Position numbers and translations under genes: made by a program. Shown here in pieces: positions 32,650-40,440 of a DNA stretch of 62,550 bases (position 1 is the first letter of the stretch; the number at the start of each line of letters is the position of its first letter). The stretch covers positions 1 to 62,550 of the forward strand of contig SCTB01000042.1 of NCBI GenBank assembly GCA_004297545.1, read 5' to 3'. Origin of the DNA: Alphaproteobacteria bacterium. GTDB taxonomy: Bacteria > Pseudomonadota > Alphaproteobacteria > Micavibrionales > UBA2020. The notes beneath the pieces are model-generated. The model saw only the letters and a list, made by a program, of their open reading frames with translations, was not told where the DNA came from and did not search any database.

Positions 32650-33489
32650 ATGTTTACCGTCAAAAAGGCTCTCGTCCTGTCAACCGCGCTTTCCGCGATG
32701 CTGATCGCGACGGCGCTCACCGCCAGGGCGGATAATTCCGCAGGTCCGGCTGTTGCGGCGCCGAACGTGAACTTCAGCGCCGGCGGCGGCGTTCTCGATC
32801 ACGACAGCAAATTCCTGCTCTCCGGCACAGGTACCATGCCTCTTTCCAACGCGTTCGGATTTCAGGCGGACGGTTTCGAAGCCTTGGGCGAGGGGAGAAA
32901 CAGGGGCGGGCTTTCCGCGCATCTTTTCCAGCGCGACCCGTCGCAGCACCTGATCGGCCTGACGACGATGTGGGGACGCCTGGGCACGACGGATATATTC
33001 AGGGGGGGCGCCGAGGGCGAGGCCTATCTGGACGATTTCTCGCTGCGTCTGGCCGGGGGCTGGCAAAACCAGGAAGGCGATTCCACGGGCTACGGCAACG
33101 CGAAACTCAGCTATTACATGACGGACAATCTGGTGTTCGCCCTGAACGGATCCGCCTACAGCGATTCACGCGGCGGCGGCCTCGAGGCGGAATGGAAACC
33201 TTCAAACAATCCCTATCCGTTTTCCCTGTTTGCCTCAGGCGGGGACAGGAACGATACCGACGGCTATGCGCTGGCAGGGGTCCGGGTCAGCTTCGGCGAT
33301 AAAGGCGTATCGCTGAAGGACAGGCACCGCAAGTATGACCCGTCCAGCCTCATCGAGACTTTCATGACGCAGGAAAATGGCGGCGGCAACGACGATGAAT
33401 GCGCGGCGCCGGTGGTTGACGGCGCAGGCCCCTTCGCGATTGACGGCGGCGGCCCGGTTCCCTGCGGCGGCTTCCCTCCCCCTCCTTGA
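32650..33489 (+). CDS. Secreted, probable outer-membrane beta-barrel-like protein
   Basis: This protein of 279 residues starts at ATG 32650; the frame is open further upstream. It has a signal peptide (MFTVKKALVLSTALSAML, cleavage after ARA). The mature part is rich in alternating polar/hydrophobic strands and Gly/Asn turns (FSLRLAGGWQNQEG, KLSYYMTDNLVFALNGSAY, ALAGVRVSFGD), which is typical of outer-membrane barrels. The last 45 residues are a Gly/Pro-rich tail with two Cys residues, not the usual aromatic C-terminus, so it may instead be periplasmic. No homologue recognised. Confidence 0.62.
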   Translation: MFTVKKALVLSTALSAMLIATALTARADNSAGPAVAAPNVNFSAGGGVLDHDSKFLLSGTGTMPLSNAFGFQADGFEALGEGRNRGGLSAHLFQRDPSQHLIGLTTMWGRLGTTDIFRGGAEGEAYLDDFSLRLAGGWQNQEGDSTGYGNAKLSYYMTDNLVFALNGSAYSDSRGGGLEAEWKPSNNPYPFSLFASGGDRNDTDGYALAGVRVSFGDKGVSLKDRHRKYDPSSLIETFMTQENGGGNDDECAAPVVDGAGPFAIDGGGPVPCGGFPPPP

Positions 33490-33542
33490 CGGGTGAAGGC
33501 GCGCGGTGCCGCCATCCTCCGGCGGCCTGTGGCGTTTGATGG

Positions 33543-34841
33543 ATGAATTCAAAGGAATCGCCACCGCTGTCATGCGCGCGCTGGACTGACCCCGTCCTTA
33601 TCGCCCTTGTTGCGGCCATTGTTTACGGCCTCTGCCGCGATCTGCCCCTGAACAATGCGGGCCTTGCCTGCGTCGTGATCATCGCCGTCACGCTCGTGAT
33701 GGGGGCGGTCGAGATATTTTACGCGCCCTGGCGCAAATTGCCGCGCCCGAAGCTTTCTTTCACGGACATCCTGAAAAGCGCGGGCGTCAGGTTTGCCGGG
33801 CTGATGGCGGGTTTCGCGCTGACGCTTTTGTTCTGGCGTTTATGGCCCGATTACAATACGCGCGGATTCAGTATGTTTCCGCGGGTCGTTTACGCCCTGC
33901 TGCCTTACGTGCCGCTGGTGACGGGCGCCTGCGTGCTGTTCACCGAATGGCGCCTCGGGCCGGCGGAAGACGATACCTGGCATCTGGGGATGCTGGCGCT
34001 GGGGCGGTGGAAAAAGGCGAAGCGGGCGGCGGCGGTGCAGGCGTTGCTGGGTTGGTTCGTGCGCGCCGTGTTCCTGCCGCTCAATTTCATGGCGCTCATC
34101 ACCTTTATCGGCCGTTTCCGCGGGAATGAGCACAAAATTCTCGATGCGCCTTGGCAGGAGGCGGAATATTATGTGTTCGCGATGCTGTCCGGGCTGCTGG
34201 CGGCGGCGATTGTGCCGGGCTACCTGTTCAGTTCCCGCCTGATCGGCACGCATATCCGCAAGGTGGATGCCACGGTCACGGGCTGGCTGGCGACGCTCTC
34301 GTGCTATCCGCCCTTGCTGGGGATCATCTTCACGCAGGGGCTTAATTTCTATCCCCATATGGAGCGGGTGAAGTGGGCGGCGCCCTGGGCGACCGAACTT
34401 GCGGACTTCCCACTGGCCGCGATGGCCGCCGGAGCCATGGTGCTGCTTCTCGAAGCCGTGCATTACTGGGGGGAGGCGGCCTTCGGCCTGCGCGCCTCGA
34501 ACCTCTCCAATCGCGGCATCATCACCAACGGGCCTTTCCGGTTCTGCAAGCATCCCATTTATCTTGTGAAGTGCGTCATCTGGTTTTTGTGGATGCCGTT
34601 CCTTGCGGGCGATACGGTGCCGGAAAATATATACCTGACCCTGATGTGGGCCGGGACCTGTGCTATATATGGCGCCCGCGCCTGGGTCGAGGAAAAACTG
34701 CTCAGTGACGACCCACAGTATGTGGCCTATGCCTTGTGGATGGACAGGCACGGCATGTTCGCCTGGGGGGGGTGCCTCTGCCCTTTTTTAAGGTTCGAAT
34801 GGCGGCTGGCGCGCTGGTCGGCCAAGAGCATGCCGGCATAG
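33543..34841 (+). CDS. Polytopic membrane protein with ICMT-like C-terminus
   Basis: This 432-residue protein has about nine or ten hydrophobic spans. The C-terminal third resembles isoprenylcysteine carboxyl-methyltransferase/NnrU-like proteins: RGIITNGPFRFCKHPIYLVK near 330-348 and a later PQYVAYALWMDR. These use SAM to methylate a carboxylate or thiol at the membrane. The N-terminal two thirds have no clear match, which makes the protein much longer than the usual bacterial members of 150-220 residues. It starts 53 bases after the previous gene. Substrate unknown. Confidence 0.7.
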   Translation: MNSKESPPLSCARWTDPVLIALVAAIVYGLCRDLPLNNAGLACVVIIAVTLVMGAVEIFYAPWRKLPRPKLSFTDILKSAGVRFAGLMAGFALTLLFWRLWPDYNTRGFSMFPRVVYALLPYVPLVTGACVLFTEWRLGPAEDDTWHLGMLALGRWKKAKRAAAVQALLGWFVRAVFLPLNFMALITFIGRFRGNEHKILDAPWQEAEYYVFAMLSGLLAAAIVPGYLFSSRLIGTHIRKVDATVTGWLATLSCYPPLLGIIFTQGLNFYPHMERVKWAAPWATELADFPLAAMAAGAMVLLLEAVHYWGEAAFGLRASNLSNRGIITNGPFRFCKHPIYLVKCVIWFLWMPFLAGDTVPENIYLTLMWAGTCAIYGARAWVEEKLLSDDPQYVAYALWMDRHGMFAWGGCLCPFLRFEWRLARWSAKSMPA

Positions 34842-35060
34842 CCTCCGCGCTCCAATGTTAACCAGGACCATCCGGAATTATCCAGTGGCGTCATATAAAT
34901 GAACCAGATTTAACTTTTCATAAACGCATCTTTAACCTGTTATGGATATGCTGTGTGTGACGCCCAAGACGGGGAATCAGGGACCTCGTCCGGTTCTTGA
35001 ACAGGTGTCTGGAATTAAAGGGGTTTTTTATCAGTCTTGCCATTCGTGAAGGGGTTCTAG

Positions 35061-36326
35061 ATGACAAGCAAAGATGAAGTGGACGCGCAGAAGGACAGCA
35101 CAGGTCCAAAGACCGTCGCCGAGGTCGTCGATGTAAAGCCGAAAACGGGAATGGGCGCGCCCCTTCTTATGATGGCGGATGGCAACGCGAAGGAAATCGA
35201 GGGCGTCGGCGATTTCATGGCCCGCGTCAATGCAGGGAATATCATCATTGACCCGGCGCTGGCCGAAAAAGCGGCCAAGGGATATTTATCGCCCCCGCTG
35301 ACCATTGCCGAGGCGCTTGAAAGGGGCGATTTCGTCGCCCTTGCCGGCATGATAAATGCCCAGATCGCGCGCGCGGAAAACGGCGACCTCGACGGGATGC
35401 GCTACGAGGATAAGGCGCGCTATCTCGCCCGCCAGAAGGAAAAAGAAGCGCTGGAAGAGTCCTTCCGGCAGAGGGAACAGCAGCTGTCGGCGTACTTCGA
35501 CCCGAGCGGCGGTTATCGCGATCGTCAGGGCGGCTATTTCAACGCCAAAGAAGGCACCTATACGGATGCAGAAGGCGGCGCCGTCGACAACTACCAGGGC
35601 TACAAATACAAAGACGGCTCCTACAAGGCGAAGACCGGCGACTATTACGATGCGCGCACGCGCACCATGCATCTTGCCAACGGCGACAGCTACAAGATTT
35701 CGGCCGATACCTCAGATGAAGACGTCATCAAGGTCATGCAGGATCACGCGCGCGAACGGGGCTTCTACGACCCGAACTTCATCAAAAACGGCCAGATGGG
35801 CACGGCCGACGCCGAACACCCGCCCTCCGGTCCGAAGCGTCCGGGCTGGAGCGCGACGCAGGTCCAGGATGTTGCGGCGGAGGCAAGGGCGCATAAAGGG
35901 CCCGATCGCGCCGTCGCAGCGCCGCAGGCCGGCGCGGCATCAACGGAATCCCCGGCAACGACGGCGCGGGATGTTGCGGTTTCCAGCCAGGGCAATAAAG
36001 GTCCGGCGGCTCCTTCCGCCGCTCCGGCAGGGCAGCTGACGGTGTCGAGTCTCAAAGAGAAACTGGCGAAGGCCAAGGCCGCGAAAGCGTCGGCGCCGGA
36101 AACGCAGACTCCTAATCCGGCCTCAAAATTCTCGAGCCCGGCGGCGGAAACCTCGCGCGGCGGCGGCAATGAGGTCACCAGCTCGAGCTTCTTCGCGGTC
36201 GATTCATCCATCTCGGCATCGAAGTTCCCGGCGCCGCAGCCGGAAACGGTTTCCGATGCGGATCCGGTCGTTACGGCGAACGCGACGACACCCGCGCGGC
36301 CGGCAGCGAAATCCCCGGCGCCTTAA
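35061..36326 (+). CDS. Cytoplasmic protein with Gly/Tyr-rich module (second copy)
   Basis: This 421-residue protein has no signal peptide. Residues about 1-140 are mixed helix with KARYLARQKEKEALEESFRQ just before the module. Residues about 148-215 repeat the pattern GGYxDxxGGYFxxKxGTYTDxEG, then VDNYQGYKYKDGSYKAxTGDYYDA, shared with the secreted protein at 27892-28449; similarity continues about 40 residues beyond. The C-terminal 150 residues are a low-complexity Ala/Pro/Ser/Thr tail. The module family is not one I can name. Its presence in one secreted and one cytosolic protein suggests a general binding unit. Confidence 0.68.
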   Translation: MTSKDEVDAQKDSTGPKTVAEVVDVKPKTGMGAPLLMMADGNAKEIEGVGDFMARVNAGNIIIDPALAEKAAKGYLSPPLTIAEALERGDFVALAGMINAQIARAENGDLDGMRYEDKARYLARQKEKEALEESFRQREQQLSAYFDPSGGYRDRQGGYFNAKEGTYTDAEGGAVDNYQGYKYKDGSYKAKTGDYYDARTRTMHLANGDSYKISADTSDEDVIKVMQDHARERGFYDPNFIKNGQMGTADAEHPPSGPKRPGWSATQVQDVAAEARAHKGPDRAVAAPQAGAASTESPATTARDVAVSSQGNKGPAAPSAAPAGQLTVSSLKEKLAKAKAAKASAPETQTPNPASKFSSPAAETSRGGGNEVTSSSFFAVDSSISASKFPAPQPETVSDADPVVTANATTPARPAAKSPAP

Positions 36327-36345
36327 AAGCTGAGATTCAAATAAG

Positions 36346-36388
36346 CACCCTCACCCCACCCTCTCCTTTGGAAGAGGGTGAGGGGGCG
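36346..36388. repeat. Inverted intergenic repeat D
   Basis: CACCCTCTCC and GGAAGAGGGTG face each other around TTT inside a longer CCCTCACCCCACCCTC...GAGGGTGAGGGGG block, just after the module gene stop. This CCCTCACCC-type inverted element occurs between genes in many proteobacteria. It could fold in the transcript and end or stabilise it. Confidence 0.6.
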
Positions 36389-36475
36389 TTCCTCCGGAAA
36401 ATGGTAATTCAAATACCCGTTGACCTTTCCCCCTCAAAGGTGGTTCGATTGAAGAATTCAGGGGAGACAGTCGTC

Positions 36476-37063
36476 ATGGCCGATAAAGTCACGTGGAAGC
36501 AGAAGCTGAGAGCGTCTTTCGACCTGATGCTGCTGTTCGGGCGGGGCATTGAACCTTTCGAAAAGGACAATACCAAAAAGGCCGCGCTGCAGTCGCTGTG
36601 GATTCCCGCCGTGATGTTCCCGCTCGGGCTTGTCTCCGCCTGGCTGTGGCCGCCCGAGCACCTGAAAACGGTCCCGATCGCCAACGTGCTGCTGACGGAA
36701 GCGGTCGGCACGATCGTCAGCATCCCGGCCACCATCGGCGTGCTGTGGCTTGCCGCCGTGGCGCTCAACCGCAAGGACAGGTTCTGGATCGCTTTTCAGG
36801 CGGGTCTCTGGATCGGCATCCCGATTTCAATCGTCTCCGCGCCGTTTCTGGTCCTCGCCCTGATGGGCTGGTATCCGCGCGAAAAGATGGACGCCATTTT
36901 CACGATGCTTCTCTATTACAACTTCATCGTGGGCGCATGCGTCCTCTATCGCGGCCTGAAAATCCAGTGGGAGTTTGCGATATTTTTCGCCTGCGTGGGA
37001 ATCTTCGTGGGCCAGATGATCCAGAACGTGGAATGCTGGGTCAACGGGGTGCCGATCCTTTAA
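36476..37063 (+). CDS. Small polytopic inner-membrane protein
   Basis: This protein of 195 residues starts at ATG 36476 behind GGGGAG; the frame is open to 36368 through the repeat. Five hydrophobic segments follow a basic N-terminus (about 38-58, 72-92, 105-128, 140-158, 165-182). It resembles YIP1/DUF-type small membrane proteins in layout, but no family is certain. A single Cys lies near the end (NVECWVNG). Its 3' end overlaps the convergent ankyrin gene by 23 bases. Confidence 0.6.
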   Translation: MADKVTWKQKLRASFDLMLLFGRGIEPFEKDNTKKAALQSLWIPAVMFPLGLVSAWLWPPEHLKTVPIANVLLTEAVGTIVSIPATIGVLWLAAVALNRKDRFWIAFQAGLWIGIPISIVSAPFLVLALMGWYPREKMDAIFTMLLYYNFIVGACVLYRGLKIQWEFAIFFACVGIFVGQMIQNVECWVNGVPIL

Positions 37064-38369
37064 AGCGGGCCGGCCGCCGTTCTTCCCGTTCTGGCAGAAG
37101 TTCCGCTATGTAGTCCCGCGCGTGGATTTTGACGAGGTCGTAGACGGTCAGTCCCAGGCGGTCTTCGATCTCGGGATCGGCGCCTTCCTTCAGCAGCGCC
37201 TCGACGCTCTGGCTGCAGCCGGCGATGACCGCCATCATCAACGGCGTGCGGCTGAAGACGTCCTGCGCATCGATGTCGCGGCTGCGATCTATCAAATAAT
37301 CCTCTATTGCGCTGGAGCAGCTGTTTTCCGCCGCATGGTGCAGCGGCGTGCGATCCGCACGGTCGCGCGCTTCCGGGTCGCTCTGCCATAATACATCCGC
37401 GTTTCGCTGCGCGTTATGATTGGTGAAAGCCACCATCAGCGGCGTCCTGCCGTCATAGTCACGTACGTCAAGGATGTTCTTGCTGCCATGGTACGAATAC
37501 ATGTAATGACAGCCGTTGCTGCTTTTAAGCTCATGGAAAAGTTCCTGCGCCTCCCACAACTGCGGTTCGGGCCGGACGGGATCCATCTTCGGGAACGACT
37601 TCTTCAGTTCCGAAGCGTCCTTCTTCCCCGCATATTCCACCAGCAGGTCGAAGTTGATGTTGTCGCCGTACTGCGGCTTGACCGCGAGGGCTTCTTTCAG
37701 GAGCGACATGTCGTCGGGATGAAAGCCGCCCGCCATGCATAGCACTTCCGCGGCGGGGCGCTTTTCGGCGATGGCGTAGAACAGAGGCGTGCGGCCTTCG
37801 GGGTCCTTTATGTCGGCCGGGACGCCGCGCTGCAGCATGACCTCGACCATGCGCGTCTTGTTGTATTTGGCCGCCGCGATATGGATGGCGTGATATCCTT
37901 CCATGGCATGAACGGACAGGTCGGGATCCACGCTCGCGAGCATGACGCCCGCCTCGTCGAGGCCGTAGCAGGCCGCGGCGGCGAACAGCGCCGTGACGCC
38001 GTCGTTGTTTTTCGCATGGACGTCGGCGCCGGCGCGGATCAGCAGCGCGAGCGCCTCCACGTTGTTCGCGCCCGTCGCCAGATGCACAAGCCCGTTGCCG
38101 TGCTCGTCGCGGCTGTCGAGGTCGACGCCGGATTTCAGAAGCCTCCGCATGTCGCCGACCGGGCCTTTTTCTTTTATCAGCTTGATCAGGCCTTGAGTGT
38201 TCTGCTGCAGTTTTTCCTGGCTCAGGCGCTTTTCCTGCAGCTGCCGCGCCGCCGCGTCGATTTCCGTGAGATTCGCCTGGGGGGAAGCTGCCTTTTTGAA
38301 GGCGATCGGCCGCATGACGGGCACGCCCCCTTGCTCTTCTGGTTTCTGTTCCTTATTGTCGTCCTGCAT
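37041..38369 (-). CDS. Ankyrin-repeat protein, second of a tandem pair
   Basis: This protein of 442 residues starts at ATG 38369; the longer frame upstream lies in the neighbouring gene. It has no signal peptide. After an acidic, Gln-rich N-terminus come ankyrin repeats in two blocks: about 95-225 (GNGLVHLATGANNVEALALLIRA, DGVTALFAAAACYG, EGYHAIHIAAAKYNKT, EGRTPLFYAIAEK) and about 310-425 (DGRTPLMVAFTNH, ADRTPLHHAAENS, FSRTPLMMAVIAG). The middle is a spacer of about 80 residues. It binds proteins by inference; target unknown. It lies 11 bases after its paralogue and is probably co-transcribed. Confidence 0.82.
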   Translation of the reverse strand: MQDDNKEQKPEEQGGVPVMRPIAFKKAASPQANLTEIDAAARQLQEKRLSQEKLQQNTQGLIKLIKEKGPVGDMRRLLKSGVDLDSRDEHGNGLVHLATGANNVEALALLIRAGADVHAKNNDGVTALFAAAACYGLDEAGVMLASVDPDLSVHAMEGYHAIHIAAAKYNKTRMVEVMLQRGVPADIKDPEGRTPLFYAIAEKRPAAEVLCMAGGFHPDDMSLLKEALAVKPQYGDNINFDLLVEYAGKKDASELKKSFPKMDPVRPEPQLWEAQELFHELKSSNGCHYMYSYHGSKNILDVRDYDGRTPLMVAFTNHNAQRNADVLWQSDPEARDRADRTPLHHAAENSCSSAIEDYLIDRSRDIDAQDVFSRTPLMMAVIAGCSQSVEALLKEGADPEIEDRLGLTVYDLVKIHARDYIAELLPEREERRPARFKGSAPR

Positions 38370-38380
38370 GCCCTGCCGCC

Positions 38381-39721
38381 TTACCTGGGTCCCGACGCGC
38401 CGGGCGCCATCTTCTTCGGCTGTTTTTTCTTCCCAAGTTTTTCGGCCGCGTAATCCGACTTGCGGATTTTGGCGATGTCCATGGCGGTCAGGCCGAGAAG
38501 GTCCTTCAGCTCCAGGTTCACGCCCCTTTCCACGAACCTTTCGATGTGGTCGCCGCATTTCGCGACCGAGACCATCAGGGGCGTGCGGCCGAAAATGTCC
38601 TGCGCATTCATGTCTGCGCCGCGCGTGAAAAGAATGCCGGCAATATGGTCGCCGGGGCTGACATGGCGCACGGCGAAGTGCAGAGCCGTGCGGCCGGCGT
38701 TGTCGCGCGCGGTGGCGAGACAGTCATAAACGAGATCCTGCGTCGCCCAGATGCTGACGCTGCTGTTGAGCGCCGCCATCAACGGCGTCTGCCCGTCATG
38801 GTTGCGGGCATTATTCGCTTCGGCGTTTCCGGCGAAAGGCCGGAACTGGAAACTCTCGCCCGTGCTGTGGTCGATCTGCGCGAAAATTGCCTGGCCTTCA
38901 GGCTTGATCAGTTCCGGCGCGGCCGGGCCTGAGAGCGGGAAGGCGTCTTTCAACGCCTGCTGGTCGAGCGTTGCGACGCGGTTCAGGAGATATTCATAGT
39001 CCCAGGGCTCGCTATACATTTTCTTGACAGCGATGGCCTCTCTCAAGGCGGGCATATCCTTCTTGCGAAAGCCGCCGGCCATGCAGATGACCTCGGCGGC
39101 GTCGGTCTTGCAGGCAACCGCATACCACAGCGGGGTGCGGCCCCCAGCGGCTTCGATATCCGCCGGCACGCCGCGCTCCAGAAGCTTTTCGACGAGGCGG
39201 GTCTTGTTGTATTCGCCGGCCGCGATATGCAGCGCATGTGTGCCGTCAACGGTGTGGAACGAAAGATCGGGATCGGCATCCGCGAGAATGACCCCGCAGG
39301 CTTCCGTCTTATACCCGGCGGCAGCCGCCATCAGCGGCGTGAGGCCGCGGAAGTTTTTCACATGCGTATCCATCCCGGCCTGCAACAGCAGGATGAGCGC
39401 CCCGGTGTTCCCGCGCTGGATGGCGATGTGCATCACGGTATCGCCGTCTTCGTCATAGGCGTTGAAATCCACGCCCTGGTCCAGCAGCGTCTTTATATTT
39501 TCCAGGCTGTCGTCATTGTGGATCGCCTCGAGGAGTTCACCGGCGCGTTTCCGGCGGTCCTCGGCCAGCCGGTTCGATTCTTCCAGCCGCCGCATGGTCT
39601 CGTCGATGCCGGCCGCGGTTTCGCCGTCAGGCGCGGCGGCCTTTTTGAAGGCAAGGGGGCGCCAGGCTTTCACAGCCTGCTTCGTGACTGGTTCGTCGTC
39701 ATTTTCTTCCGGGGTGGACAT
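38381..39721 (-). CDS. Ankyrin-repeat protein, first of a tandem pair
   Basis: This 446-residue protein has the same plan as its downstream neighbour: a shared N-terminal RPLAFKKAAAP element, a helix with Lys/Arg/Glu, ankyrin repeats near 80-215 (DGDTVMHIAIQRGNTGALILLLQ, FRGLTPLMAAAAGY, DGTHALHIAAGEYNKT, GGRTPLWYAVACK), a spacer, and repeats near 305-430 (DGQTPLMAALNSS, AGRTALHFAVRH, FGRTPLMVSVAKC). The two arose by tandem duplication and have diverged. There is no signal peptide. Ankyrin proteins occur in host-associated bacteria as effectors, but also in free-living ones, so no effector role is claimed. Confidence 0.82.
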   Translation of the reverse strand: MSTPEENDDEPVTKQAVKAWRPLAFKKAAAPDGETAAGIDETMRRLEESNRLAEDRRKRAGELLEAIHNDDSLENIKTLLDQGVDFNAYDEDGDTVMHIAIQRGNTGALILLLQAGMDTHVKNFRGLTPLMAAAAGYKTEACGVILADADPDLSFHTVDGTHALHIAAGEYNKTRLVEKLLERGVPADIEAAGGRTPLWYAVACKTDAAEVICMAGGFRKKDMPALREAIAVKKMYSEPWDYEYLLNRVATLDQQALKDAFPLSGPAAPELIKPEGQAIFAQIDHSTGESFQFRPFAGNAEANNARNHDGQTPLMAALNSSVSIWATQDLVYDCLATARDNAGRTALHFAVRHVSPGDHIAGILFTRGADMNAQDIFGRTPLMVSVAKCGDHIERFVERGVNLELKDLLGLTAMDIAKIRKSDYAAEKLGKKKQPKKMAPGASGPR

Positions 39722-39833
39722 GCCGTGCCTGTGCTGGAGTAAATCCGGCCCAGTCTAACCAATTATTATGGTAAAAGTCAAGGCTGTTATATCCGCTTAT
39801 CCCATTGAAAATATTTGAATTTGTTTAAAAAGC

Positions 39834-40295
39834 TTAAGCCTTTGGCCGTCTCGGCACGAAAACGACCGTTTCCATTTCCAGCACGGGCTCGCGGTTCTGG
39901 TTGAAGGTTGTATTCTTCACGCGCATGATGCCGCGGTCGGGGTTCGAGTTCGAGGCGCGCAGGTCCAGTATCTCGCCTTCGAAATATAATTTATCGCCCG
40001 GTTTCACGGGGCGCGGCCAGTTCATGCGCTCCACGCTGCGGCCGATCATGCCGCCTTTCATGGGCGGCGAGGCCTCGATGATCAGGCGCATCGTCAGGCT
40101 CGCCGTATGCCAGCCGCTGGCGATCAGTTCGCCGAAGACGGTGTTCTTCGCGCGCGCAGGGTCGGTGTGGAAATCCTGCGGGTCGTATTTCTTCGCATAG
40201 GCGGTGATATCGTCCACCGTCACGTCCAGTGGGCCCGCGCTGAATCGCTGCCCCACCGCCAGGTCTTCCATGTAATTTTCGACAGGCTTGCTCAT
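39834..40295 (-). CDS. MaoC-like dehydratase/hydratase
   Basis: This protein of 153 residues starts at ATG 40295; the frame is open upstream to 40370 without a signal. The hot-dog fold motif YDPQDFHTDP and the segment FGELIASGWHTASLTMRL are typical of MaoC-type (R)-specific enoyl-CoA hydratases, with Asp and His catalytic residues. It hydrates a double bond in an acyl-CoA. It is divergent from the acyl-CoA dehydrogenase gene 146 bases away, so both may share control in fatty-acid or PHA metabolism. Confidence 0.88.
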   Translation of the reverse strand: MSKPVENYMEDLAVGQRFSAGPLDVTVDDITAYAKKYDPQDFHTDPARAKNTVFGELIASGWHTASLTMRLIIEASPPMKGGMIGRSVERMNWPRPVKPGDKLYFEGEILDLRASNSNPDRGIMRVKNTTFNQNREPVLEMETVVFVPRRPKA

Positions 40296-40440
40296 GGGGG
40301 GAATATATCCCCAATTGGCGGCAATACCAGAGAAGATAATATCCGGATTATGCAAACGGGATGGCCGCAATTACCAGTGCCTCCATATGATTCTTTTGCT
40401 AGGTTAATCAAAGTTTTAATTCACGGGTGAAGGATCGACC

